Shown piece after piece: positions 32,665 through 45,368 of a stretch of 64,000 bases of DNA. How positions within the stretch are numbered: position 1 is the stretch's first letter; each line of letters starts with the position of its first letter. The notes beneath the pieces were generated by a model. That model had not been told where the DNA came from, did no database searches, and was given only the letters and a program-made list of their open reading frames with translations. The position numbers and the translations under genes are program-made. The stretch is from positions 52,451,138 through 52,515,137 of the forward strand of contig CM060177.1 of NCBI GenBank assembly GCA_030549775.1, in the 5' to 3' direction. This DNA comes from Tamarix chinensis (lineage: Eukaryota; Streptophyta; Magnoliopsida; Caryophyllales; Tamaricaceae).

Positions 32665-35412
32665 AAATGAGGTAAGTATGAAGATTCTATTTTGTGTGAT
32701 ATTGTGCCAATGCATGCTGCTCATTTGTTATTAGGAAGGCCATGGCAATATGATAGAAGAGTGACCCATGATGGATACAAGAATAGATATATTATACATA
32801 AGGATGATAAGAAGATTATTTTTGCACTCATGACTCCAAAAGCAATCTTTTATGTTCAAATTAAAATAAAATCTGACTATGAGGAGTTAACTAAGCAAAG
32901 TGTAGAGACTGGAACTTGATCAAAAGAGGTTAAGAGGTCATCTGGATATTATACCAAAAAAAAAAGAGATGATATTAGTACATAGGTGATCAAAGGATAG
33001 CAATCAAATGTATATCTAATGGTCTATAAAGAGTGTTATGAGTGTCATACAGAGTTAATTGAGGATGTACCTGATAATGTTAGAGAGTTGTTAGAGGAAT
33101 ATAGTGAGTTATTTCCTGAGGAGATTCCCCATGGACTACCTCCATTAAGGGGCATAGAACACCAAATAGATTTTATACTAGGAGCTGTCATTCCAAACAG
33201 ACCTGCTTATAGAGCTAATCCAAAGGAAGTTAAGGAGTTAAAGAAACAGGTTTCTGAATTGTTGAGTAAGGGATATATTAAGGAGTCAATGAGTCCTTGT
33301 GTTGTACCAGTTCTTTTAGTCCCAAAGAAAGATGGAAGTTGGAGGATGTGCATTGATAGTAGAGTAGTAAACAAGATAGCTATTAAGTATAGGTATCCTA
33401 TAACCTAGGTAGATGAAATGTTAGATCTTTTACATGGTGCTATAATTTTTTCTAAAATAGATTTGAAGAGTGGGTATCATCAAATTAGGATGAAACGAGG
33501 AGATGAGTGGAAAATAGCTTTTAAAACAAATTTTGGGTTATATGAGTGGTTAGTTATGCCATTTGGATTATCCAATGCTCCAAGTACTTTCATGAGACTT
33601 ATGAACCATGTGCTTAGAACTTTTATTAGGAAGTTTGTAGTTGTTTATTTTGATGACATACTTATTTATAGCAAATCTCTAGAAGAGCATTTGAAACATT
33701 TGAGAATTATTATGGATGTGTTTAAGGAAGAAAAGTTGTATGCTAATTTAGCTATGTCCAAATTTTGTTTAGAAAGTGTGGTATTCCTAGGGTTTGTTAT
33801 TGGTAGGGATGGTATATCTGTTGACAAGGAAAAGATTAAAGCCATACAAGAGTGGCCTATACCTAAGACAGTAACTGAAGTTAGGAGTTTTCATGGTTTG
33901 TGTTCTTTTTATCGTAGATTTGTTAGGAACTTTAGTACTATAGCAGTGCCTTTAAATGCGGTAACAAAAAAGGAAAATGGTTTTAAATGGGGGTTAGAAC
34001 AACAGAAATCTTTTGAAACTCTTAAAACTAAATTAACACAAGCAACTGTATTAGTCCTTCCTGACTTTGATAAAATGTTTGAATTAGATTGTGATGCTTC
34101 AGGTTTGGGAATTGGGGTTTTTCTTTCTCAAGAGGGTAAACCTATAGCTTATTTTAGTGAAAATCTAAATGGTAGTACTTTAAATTACTCTAATTATGAA
34201 AAAGAATTGTTTGCTTTAGTAAGAGCCTTGGAGGTATGGCAACATTATTTATGGCCTAGAGAGTTTGTTATAAATACTGATCAAGAAGCTATAAAGTATC
34301 TAAAAAGCCAATCAAAATTAAATAGAAGACAAGGTAGGTGGATTGAATTTATTGAAATTTTTCCCTATATAATTAACTATAAAAAAGGAGGTGATAATAT
34401 AGTTGCAAATCCCTTATCTAGGAGACATGTTTTGTTAAACACAGTAGATGCTACTTTATTGGGATTTTCTTGTGTTAAACTTTTATGTGTGGAGGATCAT
34501 GATTTTAAGGAAATATATAAGAATTGTGAAACTACTGTGCAAGGAAAATATTATATCTATGAGGGTTACTTATTTAGAGAAAATAGAACGTGCATACCTA
34601 ATTGTTCATATAGAGGATTATTAATCCAGGAAGCACATAATGATGGATTAATGGCACATTTAGGTTTTCAAAAGACTTTGGATATACTAGTTGATCATTT
34701 TTACTGGCCTCATATGAAGAAATATGTGTTAAAATATTGTATTAATTGTGTAGCTTGTAAACAGGCTAAGTCCACATCAAAACCTTTTGGATTGTATACT
34801 CCATTACCTGTTCCTACTCAGCCTTGGACTGATGTTTCTCTGGGTTTTGTGTTGGTATTACCTAGGACTAATAGGGCTAAAGATTCTATAATGATTGTAG
34901 TAGATAGATTTAGTAAGATGGCACATTTTATACCCTATAATAAAACTAATGATGCTGCATCTCATGCTGAATATATGAAGAAACTGCATGAATCTGTAAG
35001 TCAACAGATTAATAAGAGAGTTCAATAAATGGCTGAGGTTGCTAATAAAAGACAAAAGAAAATTATTATTCAACCAAGAGATTTAGTATGGGTACATCTT
35101 AGAAAAGAACGTTTTCCAACACTTAGGAAATGTAAATTAGATCCTAGGAGAGATGGACCTTTTACCATATTAGAAAGAATTAATGATAATGCTTATAAAA
35201 TTGATTTGCCTGCTAAATTTGGAAATGTTAGTGATTCTTTTAATGTTTCTGATCTAAGTCCTTTTATGTGTATTATCAAGGTTTCATAAACGAAACCCCA
35301 CCAAGAAGAGGGGAATGATGTGTATCTCAATAATTTGTATTTAAATAATTCTATTAATTATTATAAATTACATTGCACATATAATTACTTTTCTTATTGT
35401 GTGGATAATTAG
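32665..35412 (+). pseudogene. pol: RT, RNase H, integrase (core deleted), tail running into the 3' LTR
   Basis: After the shift: 'LLLGRPWQYDRR' near 32725-32760, RT entry 'LRGIEHQIDF' near 33146-33175, 'ESMSPCVVPVLLVPKKDG' near 33280-33335, '[18 protein letters not shown]' near 33550-33603, catalytic 'YFDD' at 33646-33657. RNase H shows '[10 protein letters not shown]' near 34081-34110 and '[10 protein letters not shown]' near 34273-34302. Integrase has the H2C2 finger ('[10 protein letters not shown]', 'CINCVAC') near 34638-34760. The core starts '[11 protein letters not shown]', with catalytic Asp replaced by Gly, but breaks off after 'NKTNDAA' near 34957; the second Asp and the Glu are gone, and the C-terminal domain resumes at 'YMKKLHESV'. 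Stops at 32917, 32983, 32998, 33406, 35026 and 35287. The same frame continues past 35316 to TAG at 35410. Confidence 0.94.
35303..35315 (+). other. polypurine tract
   Basis: AAGAAGAGGGGAA immediately before the 3' LTR; it lies within the pol frame. Confidence 0.92.
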
Positions 35413-36195
35413 GAAAGTAAATCAGATTATCGGAGATGGATCATAATGAGGCTGCTGTGAATAGATGCTGCTGGTTACTGTTGCTGACAGGAAATTGTTG
35501 CATTAATTTTTTGATTATCCCATATGATGCATTCACCGGCATATCTTGGCTAGTGAAAATTAAGTTGGCCGTATAATCCACCACCCGACCCATATTTCTG
35601 GGTTAGAAGGATTGTAGATTATGCAACCCTTAATAACCATAATTAGCTACACAAATTAGCTGATGGGAATTAAGTTGTAAATCCTTTATTTGGGTTATTG
35701 TAAGATTGTATTTTGTAGTTGGGCTACCTTGTTGTTATCAGCACCAACGACTTGTGTTTGTCTATATAGGTAGGCTGAACTGTTGGGCTGATATATTAGA
35801 TCTTGTATTGGAGCCCATCGACTGTATAAGGGCTTGTATTGTCTGTATTGTATACGCCCATATATAAGGCGTATACAGAATGCTTGTACGACACTTTTTG
35901 GCTGAATATACCATTCGATCGTGTATCTTTCTCTCTAGAATCTTCTCTCTCTCGACTCTTCTCTCTCTCTCGCAATTGTCTTGTTCGCTCGATCTTCTTC
36001 TCTACTGATCTTCTTTTCAAATCTCTTTCTGTAATCCAACTTCAGTTGCCGTTGCTTATAACTGCTATAACTACGCATTGAGTTTTCTTGATCTTCCTTT
36101 GGATTAAATTCCTTAGGTTGATTGTTGCATGTAGTCGAACCCCGCGCTTGATTCACGGTCCGGCGAAAATCTTGAAACCTGTCCAGGCTTCATCA
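35316..36195 (+). repeat. 3' LTR
   Basis: TGATGTGTATCTC at 35316 to CTTCATCA at 36195, followed by the aaacc duplication. The first 32 codons remain in frame with pol. Confidence 0.97.
35849..35877 (+). promoter_or_regulatory. TATA box in a perfect 10-bp palindrome (3' LTR)
   Basis: Arms TGTATACGCC and GGCGTATACA are exact complements around the 9-base loop CATATATAA, which carries TATATAA at 35861-35867. Confidence 0.8.
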
Positions 36196-36200
36196 AAACC

Positions 36201-37679
36201 TCTATTTAGTGTCCATAAATCATACCATAGACGCATGTCCTATATAGATTGATATAGCTAAAATATATAAAAATAATTCTTAACATTTATATCTTAAAAT
36301 AATGTCAACAAGGAACCGATTTCCAATTTATATTTGGAAAATGCATGTCAACCATAGGTTTGGTCTTCCATAATAAATGGAAATCATTTATCCTACATTG
36401 AAACATATATAAAAAATTAATTAATAATATTATAAAATAAATAAAAAAAGATATCTTACTGCTTAATACCTTCTCTTTTTCAGTAATGCTTCCTAGTAGT
36501 TAAAAAAGAGATAGAGTAAAATATATATTTTTGTCTTTCTTGTTTATCCCTTTATCTACTTTTTTCCTTGAATTAATAGAATTTCCATTCCAATCCCTCT
36601 ACTTTTATAAAATTTTCTTTTTGATCCCTCTAGATTCATTTCTAACTAAATTGGTTACCGGTCTCTTATTAACTTAGAATATTAGGTTAAAATTTATTCT
36701 TTTCACTAATTACTTATAATTATTTCTCTCCTAATAATTATTAGAACCTAATATATCTATCATAACCATATAACTATTTCTTAATTCCAAATCCAATTCT
36801 TTCTCTACAGCATCATCTCCTTCTTCCTCCTCCTTCTATTCTTCCTTCTCCTAAGATTCAAGAGTTTATGTATCTAATCAACTACAAAGTCTAATCAAAC
36901 AAAAATCTATGCACTAATTTATTTGCTTCATTTTTTAATATCTTTATAAATAAGAAGGCATATATTCCATGAAAACAAAAGCTCAAGCAAATTCATGTAC
37001 ATATCTACAAGAAGCAATCTAAGATCAATGATGAAAGTAGAAGCTAAGCCAAAATTGGTGAATAAAAGAACTAAAAACCTACATCTAATTACAAACTATA
37101 GATGAATCTTTGTTTATTAAGAGGTAATTCTTGAGGTAATTGGTGGTTTGGTTTCAAATTATATCATGGGTCATTCACTATGAAATAAAAATTGCTAAAA
37201 CATTTACTAAACGTGGGGAAGAACCATCAATCCAGCTATGTACTTCATCATTTTTTTCTCTTCATCTTGGTATTCATCCTAAGACAATTTTGATTGCTTA
37301 TTAAGGAGATACAATAGAGATGGTTTTCAATATATAGCATGGAAAATACTCACGAAGGATGCCTTTTCATCGATTTCCACATGTTAAACCACTTTGCGAT
37401 AAAGAACACATGATTTTTTGGATAACAAATTACCTAAATAATTAATATACTCCAATCCAATCACTGCCTCTAGTACAAAGAACACATGATTTTCAATAAG
37501 ACTCATAACAAAACCAAACTTTGTAATGGTATTCACATTTCAATAACTAGGTTATCTAAATTCCACATTAATGGTATAACAAGACAGATTTTTGTAAGAA
37601 GAATTTACATCCATTAAAGAGAAGGGACATTTTTAAAACTAGAAAAATTCTCTAGTATCTACTGTTTGAAACCCTCTAT
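36201..37679. other. AT-rich region, possible continuation of the CACTA-like element
   Basis: No coding similarity. At 36590-36640 the wording 'atccctctacttttataaaa' and 'tttttgatccctctag' is of a type often seen in dispersed plant repeats. A TAGTG at 36207-36211 is not supported as a CACTA end. Confidence 0.4.
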
Positions 37680-38960
37680 TTCATGTTCTTACTGATCTTT
37701 ATAGCTTTCAAATTTCTTATGTTGGTTTTCTTGGCTTTCCTCGATTGGTCTCTCCAACTCCTTGATTCTTTGAGCTTGTTTTTTCTCCATTATTTTTTGT
37801 TGGTGTATTTGTTATCTTCCTTTGGTGAAGGCATGTATTATAATCCCTTTTCCATAGAATTATCCAGATCTTGTAGGTAACATCTCTAAGAGTATCTGCT
37901 CTTGTGACTTAGTGTCACCTAATGTAGCTACTACATTCTTCAATTTTTCCTATAAATAAAGCATGAAAATAAATCAATCATTTTTAACTAACTATATAAA
38001 TACAGGCATGTATGACATACATGTATCTCCTTTTATTGGATGTCTTCCCACTCAAGCACCCCATCTTGATTTTTATGTGTATGTTAGGGAAGCCAAATTA
38101 TATTCACTGAAGGCTTCACATTATTGTTTTCTTTTTTCTATAACAATCAAAGTATCTTGTTCTTAGTATGTAATTCATAGTACTATCTAAAATGAACTTA
38201 ATATGGCAACCATTACTGATATATCTTCTGATTTTGTAAATGATAAGTTACTAGTCATATATGTAGACCTCTTGTTAGATTTGTGATTTTTTGAATTTCT
38301 TTCACTCATTACCTACATGTTAAAAAATTTTAATTTTAATATATTTAATTAAGATAAAAACAAATCATGTACCTTAAATAAAGATACTACCTTAAATTTA
38401 ATAGAACTAAATCATTTTACACAATATTCCCATTTATCTGGTGGTAAATTAGGAGGCACATTCTTCAAGCATCCTTCAATGGTTTGAAAACATTTATCAC
38501 TCTTTTAATAGTAGTGAAAATGAGCTTTTATAGTTTATATAGATGTTTCATAGTATCGACAATGAAAACCTGCAACTTCAAATAACTCCCACCTTCTTAG
38601 ATGCTAAATTTATCTTAATACAACACAATTATTTTATCATAATAGTTAGACTTGTGCAACAAACATTTAATAAATTGGAATTATATATCTTCTTACTTGT
38701 ATCTCCTTCCACATCATATCACCAACCACTATGAATGATGCCTCCTAGATTTTAACATTTAACGGAGCCTTTGTTCTCACTATATGACCACACTCATTAA
38801 ACGAATATCAAGCATTCTCTCTAATTTCTTGATGAATTTTATTAGGAATGTAAATTTCAAACTTTGATTGTATTCCTTTGATTTTCATGTCTACCACATA
38901 CGATTTATAATTTCCTATTTGACCTCTAGTTTTCTTACTTGTAGCTAATGCCAAATGAAG
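37680..38960 (-). pseudogene. Ptta/En-Spm (CACTA-associated) plant transposase remnant
   Basis: On the - strand, from high to low: 'TSKKTRGQIGNYKSYVVDM' near 38885-38945, then 'FNECGHIVRTKAPLNVK' near 38745-38800, 'KAHFHYY' near 38505-38530, and 'CLKNVPPNLPPDKWEYCVK' near 38425-38485. After a gap that may be an intron or insertion, 38160-37860 includes 'EYNLASLTYT' and 'EKLKNVVATLGDTKSQEQIL', then a coiled-coil-like tail with 'IKELERPIEESQENQHKKFE' near 37690-37760. This order matches the Ptta/En-Spm plant transposase family (PF03004) linked to CACTA elements. Several stops and frameshifts; no start or end can be set. The match is by eye and the C-terminal half is weaker than the N-terminal half. 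Confidence 0.6.
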
Positions 38961-41900
38961 ATAGCAAACAAATGGTTAATTAGATATTTGGAATATAACT
39001 GTATAACACACTTAGAGTATCACATCTAATACATTAATACAAGAGAGTAATTTATGTAGGAATATATTCTTAAGCTAAAAAGTATGATATGTAACTTCAC
39101 CAATTTCTGTAGTTCCATTAATTACTTAGTATGCTGAATGTACCCACATCCCCTTCTTTGTTGCTTATTATTTTCAATTTTAGCATTTATAGTGTTGTTT
39201 TGAGGTATTTTGATGCAGGAAAAAACACTCAAAAAATTGGCTTTTACAATTATGAAACCAATTATTATTTATTTGGAAAGTATCTTCTATAAATTTTAAA
39301 ACCAATAGATGGTTATGTTGTTAAAAATGTACCGAACAAGCAGCTAAATGTCTACGTGCATGTGCATGGCATGCATGAAAATGATAACCACATGCATGGA
39401 GAGTTTCTTTGTAGAAATTTCGAGCACTAATATTAATATTAGATAACTAATTAATTAAGTATTAGGATTGAATAATAGATAAAGCATAAAGTAGCAAAAC
39501 ATCTTTTTAGCTTGGAATCTTTTGAATTATACCTTTTAGATAAGTGGTAGAATGGCTATAAACAACCATGGAAGGCACAATTATGTACAATGAAGTTGAA
39601 GATAAATATTGAAGTTGAATACTCGTTGAATTCTGTGAGTTCAATTTAAATTAATCAAATTTGTGTGAACAATTTAGCTTGAAAGTTTTAATCTCTTTAT
39701 CTACGTGAATTACATATTAAGTCATACCTTTTCTACTATCCATAATCCATATTTTTCTAGCAATAATTATAATCCAAACCTCAATCTAATTCAAAGCTAA
39801 TTGCATCCCTAAATCAATTTGGCATTTGAACATCTAATTACATCATTCGAAACCCCAATATTTCCAGCCAAACCAAACATCACCATAACCTTCTATTCAA
39901 ATAAAGCCTCTATCCTAACCCTAAACCACAAAATCATCCTCCATCTAAACCCTAACATTCAAAGCTTATCATCATCTACAAATTACTTTCAAATACATAT
40001 TGTAATTGGTGATATTTAATGACCCAATCAAGTCTTGAGACCACTTACCTTAATAACTTGAGCAAGTTTCAAGAATACACTTTTCATTCAATGTTTAAAA
40101 TAATAAGTTATACTACTTGATAAGTTATATGGTGATATTTTCATTATTTATGAGAGACCAATTTATATGACTTTACTACTAAAAAAAAAACCACCAAGAA
40201 GGTATGAATCACATAATGAAAAGAGTCTAAAGCTTCTTTATTTCTTGAGTTAATGTAGTTGGCATCAATTTCCCTCATTTAAAGTAAGAAAACTTCACAA
40301 ACCTAACTCAACAATTTCTTTTTAACATTCCAACCCAATAGGTTCCAACCCAACCCATAGAAACAAAGATCTTTTATTATTTTTCTCTTGTACCATATTA
40401 AAAAATAGTAATAAAATTTTAGGATTCCATTTCTATCTACTCCACCACCCTTTAATGTGCATTTTTCCACGATCCCAAACCTAAGTGCTAATAAATCCAA
40501 AAACATTTATGGTATCTTTAGAATCTAGACCATACATAAAAATATGTGGATCATTTATGTTAGTGCTATAAATAACCTAGCACAAAGATCTCACTGACAC
40601 AGAACAAATCATCTCTATTATATCAATCAAGGTTATATACAATCGAAGTGGTCTAAGAGACCTTCTATAGAAACATGGAACAAATCATCTCCCACAAAAG
40701 TAGCATAAGAGACCTTATGAAGAAACAAAAAATTTTAACCCCCGAGCAACCTATATTAGTCCTACACAATTGAAAAAACCCTACAAATACCAAGAAAATG
40801 ACTTGATCTATCCAACCTAACATGGAGGTGAAAATATGAATCAAAGAGAGAGGGAATGATAATTTCTGCAAATAGCTCAAAATTATAGAAAGGGAAACAT
40901 AGATTCAATTGAAAACACAGAGTCAAAAATGTTCTAAATGAATCAAAATATCTAAATAAAAACAATTACTTAACTAGAATAAAAAAATGAAAATGTAGAT
41001 TCAATTGAAAGGGTACATTAATTGTTTACCATAACAACACATCGGTTGAAGTTAAGGGTTTTTCTTAACCTTCCATTAACTATAACTCTTTTCCTCTCTT
41101 AAGTTCTTAGTATCTTAACTTCAAAAACAATCTATTTTCTTTGATAATCATGTTTAGGATTGAACAATTGTAAATCAAGGACAATAATTTATTATCAATT
41201 AATTATCATATTTAAATTTCTAATTTGTATTTCATTCAAGTATTTTTCTCTTATTCAATTATTATCTTTATTATATATTTGATTTATTTGTATTTTCTCT
41301 AGATGATTAGCATTAATCATTTAGAATTATTATATCATTATTGTATTTTGAATATATTTAATTTGATTTCAATGGGATAGGTGGATTTTAATCATGAACT
41401 AGGGATTATAATGTGAAATGAAACTTCTATTGTAAGTTCTAAGTGTACTTAATTAGATTAATAACAAGAAATAAACGATCATTGATTAAAGATTTAGAAT
41501 TTAAACTCATTGAACTCATTATCTAATACATTTAAATTCTAAATCAATAATAGGATGAAGAAATTAATATATAATTGTTAATTAATATAGCTAAAGTGGG
41601 AGTAGATCATAATTATTTGATCTCATTTATTAATCCATATAATTACATAATTCGAGCTTATGTGACTACGATTGTAGTTAATTGTTTTTCATTTGTTAGG
41701 ATTGTTGTTAATCGAATATAGAGGGTTCAACCTAGATTATGAACTAGTTAAAAAATTAATCAAGAGATTTTTTATTTATTTGCAATAAAAGAAAACTAAG
41801 AAGTAAATATGTATTAGTTTTTTAAGGTCAACATTAAACATATAGAATTACTTTTTTATATGATTATTTTATTTCCTAGTTTCATGGTTCAAGATCTCTT

Positions 41901-42121
41901 ATCCTTGTTTCCATATTACTTAATATCATGTTATATTATATACTTTTATTCTAGTGATTAGTAGTAGTAATAAATTTTATTAACAATCTGGGATTTGAAA
42001 TTAGTTATGGAATTCTTGATTATATTATATTCCTTTTGGGATCTGACTCTTACTTACATCTTACTACATATTTGGAAATTAGGATTAAATTTTGTGTGTA
42101 TATGATGACATGTTAAATTTT
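38961..42121. other. AT-rich region; right part probably the Athila 5' LTR
   Basis: No coding similarity in 38961-41000. The stretch before the PBS at 42122 should be the 5' LTR of the Athila-like element, ending near 42110 ('gatgaca'); its start was not located. Confidence 0.4.
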
Positions 42122-42139
42122 TGTCACCGCTTTAGGGGA
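42122..42139 (+). other. degenerate Athila-type PBS (Asp tRNA)
   Basis: TGTCACCGCTTTAGGGGA agrees at 12 of 18 positions with the usual Athila site TGGCGCCGTTGCCGGGGA and sits 205 bp before the gag frame. Confidence 0.45.
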
Positions 42140-42344
42140 ATGATGATTATAATATTTGTTTTTGTAGTTAGTGTAGCTTTTTGTTTTATTTTTAGTTATT
42201 CTTCCAAGTGTTAATCATATTTAGTGAAACTCATGCTCCTTTCAAGTACTCATGCATGAGGTTATTTATAGTTAAGAATAATGAGCAAATTATCCCGCTA
42301 GTGAACCTGAATTCTTCTTCTCCTATAGCATCTCAAACACGAAG

Positions 42345-43719
42345 GTGATTAGGGTACACTCATCATATTCCATACCTTCAAAAGGAATTTCTATTGATTT
42401 AGAAGAAGATATCTTAGAGGATTTACTTGTTTCATCTTGTTATATTGAAGAAGCAATGATAAATCAAACTTTGAAGGAGCTAATAGCTCTAACTTTCAAC
42501 CCTAACTTTCTTTATATTACATATCCTAATGAGTAGGATACTTGTGAAATTAAAATTGAATATATTTTTGATTTGACTATTTTTACAAGATTTAGGGACA
42601 AAAATTCAATGGGAGCAAGAATCTTCACTGACCCCAGCAAATTCCTTGAGGAAATCAATATTGCATGTTATTACATGAAATCTCCTAGAGTAAAAGTAGA
42701 ACAACTTAAAGATTTTCCTTTCTCTTTGGTTGATGCATCTAAGGAATATTTATATAGTTTACTAGCATGTTTTCTGGACACATGCCACTATATGTAAAAT
42801 AAAGTCCCTAAAAAAATATTTTCCTTTATCTAGATCAACACATATTAGAAAAGATATTGGCGGCATTAGATAAAATAGAGGAGATAATTACATGAGTATT
42901 AGGAACATTTTAAGAAATGATGTGGTCATTGCTCTAAACATCATATTAAAGAGAAACTTTTAATCCATTATTTTAATGAGGGCCTATCTCCTATAGCCTA
43001 AAACATGATAGATGCCACTAGTAGGTGTATACTAGTTGATAAAACTCCAACCGAAGCTAAAAGATTAATTGCTAATATAGGATATAATTCTTAATACTAT
43101 AGTAGGGGTAGTAATTTTGTGTCTCAGTAATTTTATTTGAAAGAGCAAGTGTCAAACTTGGAATCTCTTGTAGAGAAAGTAAAGGGTGAAAAAGTCCCTA
43201 CAAAGGTATGTGTGATTTGTTCTTTCACTAGTTATCTTACTGATAAGTACCCCACTTTGTAGGATGAATAATAGGTAAATTCCATTGGAAGATAAAAACT
43301 GCTAGAAAAAAAAATGATTCATAAGCTCCAAAATATAATCAATATTGGAAGGATCATCCCAACTTAAGATATTGGAAAAAATAATAAGGTGGTAGCTCAT
43401 ATGTTTAATCACAAGCTTACTAGAACCAGTAAAGTTCATATGTACCTCTTAGATTCTTTCAGGTTCCACAAAACCTACCAAGATCACCATTTGATTCATT
43501 AGCCCCACCACAAGTACAAGAAAAATCATGGGGAATGCCTTTAGAATACTTGGCAAAATATTTGGCTATCAACACTTTATAGTTTCAACAAGTGACTATG
43601 AATGGTATTAAGAATTTGGAAAATCAAGTGAGTCAACTACTAGATTTGTAATAACAACAAGAAGTGGAAATCAATTAGAAGATCCCAAGAGAACAAGTTT
43701 TTAGCTAGAAGTAAACAAC
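42345..43719 (+). pseudogene. Athila-like gag
   Basis: Opens near 42345. 'QTLKELIALTFNP' (42460-42500) is the N-terminal gag motif of the clade; 'DPSKFLEEINIACYYMKSP' near 42636-42690 and 'LKDFPFSLVDASKEYLY' near 42706-42757 form the capsid start. After a stop at 42795 the frame can be followed to 'GLSPIA*NMIDATS' near 42980-43020 and 'TPTEAKRLIANIGYN' near 43048-43090. The linker includes 'MNGIKNLENQVSQLLD' near 43600-43650. Stops include TAG at 42534 and TAA at 42795, with further shifts. Identity of the family is clear; the protein is dead. Confidence 0.88.
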
Positions 43720-45368
43720 TTAGAAGATGAAAAATATGTAGAGGAAGAAAAAGATAAAAAAAAAATCTCCACATGTATTTAAAGATGATTCTCCTAATTC
43801 TATCAAGATAACTACTCCTATTCCAAATAGATTATCAAAGAATATCAAGCAATAGCATAAGAAGGAAATGTTTGAGATGTTTAGAAAAGTTGTGGTAAAC
43901 ATCCCTTTAACAGATGCAATAAAACAAGTAGCTATATGAAATTCTTAAAATATTTGTGTACATACAAAAGAATATTGAAGGGAGAAGAGAAAATAGGAGT
44001 GGGAGAAAACATTTTAGTAATACTAAAAAGGAAACTAAAAAATATAATGATTTGGATATCTTTACCATTCCTCAAAAGATTGGAAACATGAGATATGAAT
44101 GATGCATGCTAGATTTACATGCTTTATTTAATTTAATGGCTTTATCCATATTTAATACACTAAGTATAGGTCCTTTAAAGTATACTCATATTTTTTATTC
44201 ATTTGGCTAACAAATCTAAAGCATATCATGAGGCAGTAATCGAGGATGTTTTGGTTCAAGTAAATGATTTGGTATTTCCAGCTAACTTTAATGTGTTAGA
44301 TATGTAGGATAGTGCTTCATCTAAGTCTTCTCCTATATTTTTGGGCTGACCATTTTTTAAAAACTCAAAGGAAAAAATTGATGTGCATGATGGGGTTTTA
44401 ACTATGAAGTTTGGTGGTGAGGTTACCAGATTCAATAGTTACGACTTTATGAGGTAGCCTATAGGTTATGAAATGGTTTCTATGGTAGATGTTATTGAGG
44501 ATTTGGTTAAGCATGTTTATGAGTTATATTTTGAAGATCTCTTAGAGATTGTATTGACTCAAGGCATAAAAATTGAATTTCTAGAAGAATTAAATCACAA
44601 GTTTGATGTTGAGAATGAAATAGAAGAGATCATGAATGCTTTAGGATCAATTTCTAGAAGAATATCAAAGTATGTGAATTTACAAGTGACTTTAGATAGA
44701 CCACTACCATTAGTAAAATAAGAACCAAAGGTAGAATTCATGTACCTAACAATATTTAGTACGCAGTTTTAGGAGAGTGAGATACCTTCCCTATTATAAT
44801 ATCAAGTGACTTAACCTAGATTGAAGATAAGAATCTTGTTTGTTTTTTGAAAGCATATAAAATAATTTTGGGATGGATAGTTGCTAATAGTAAGGTTATA
44901 AGTCTCTCAATGTGTATGCATAAGATTTTAATGAAGGATGATGTAAAACCAAGTAGGGCAGTACAATGTAGGCTAAATCCTATTATAATGGAAGTAGTAA
45001 ATAAAGAGGTAATAAATATTTTAGCTATAGGATCCATTTATCTGATCTCTTATAGTAGTTAGGTTATTCCTCTTCAGGTAGTACCTAAGAAAATAGGAAT
45101 CATTATGGTTGAAAATGATAAAGGAAAAATGGTTTCTACTAGGATACAAAATTGTTGGACAGTGTGTGTTAACTATTGAAAGTTGAATTTGATAACTATG
45201 AAGGATCATCTTCCTTTACCTTTGATGGGTCAAATATTAGAGAGGTTATTTGGCCATGCTTATTATTATTTTCTTGATGGATATTCAGGATATGTTAAAG
45301 TACCCATGGCCCTATAGGATCAAGAAAAGATGACATTAATGTGTCCATATGGCACGTTTGCATACCAT
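43720..45368 (+). pseudogene. Athila-like protease and RT, first part
   Basis: 'PIPNRLSKNIK' near 43820-43855 and 'VVVNIPLTDAIKQVA' near 43890-43935 precede the protease region, where 'HARFTCF' and 'GPLKYTH' near 44105-44190 sit where the clade has 'CMLDLGASIN' and 'GPL..T'; the catalytic DLG is not recognisable. 'IDVHDGVLTMKFGGEV' near 44379-44425 closes the protease. A linker follows (44473-44721). RT starts with 'ILGWIVANSKVISLSMCMHK' near 44862-44920, then 'LNPIIMEVVNKEVI' near 44974-45015, 'LPLPLMGQILERLFGH' near 45210-45255 and 'YYFLDGYSGYVKV' near 45265-45300. It is cut at 'YGTFAYH' (45348-45368) by a solo LTR. Confidence 0.88.

Larger units (their letters stand above)
29525..36195 (+). 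mobile_element. complete but dead CRM-like Ty3/gypsy retrotransposon
   Basis: 6,671 bp with LTRs of 874 and 880 bp, both TGATGTGT...TTCATCA, and a perfect target duplication aaacc at 29520-29524 and 36196-36200. Met-type PBS, a leader of about 730 bp, gag, protease, RT, RNase H and integrase read +, then a PPT. The LTRs differ at about 17 sites in the first 310 aligned bases by eye, so this is younger than the element at 6.8-14.6 kb but not recent. Ten in-frame stops, one frameshift and loss of most of the integrase core abolish function. The C-terminal block and the pol frame entering the LTR suggest the CRM lineage; no chromodomain is visible. Confidence 0.97.

Noticed and set aside
36207..36211. 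TAGTG as right end of the CACTA-like element starting at 28860
   Set aside because: Flanking 3-mers (gta and tcc) do not match and the terminal sequences are not inverted repeats.
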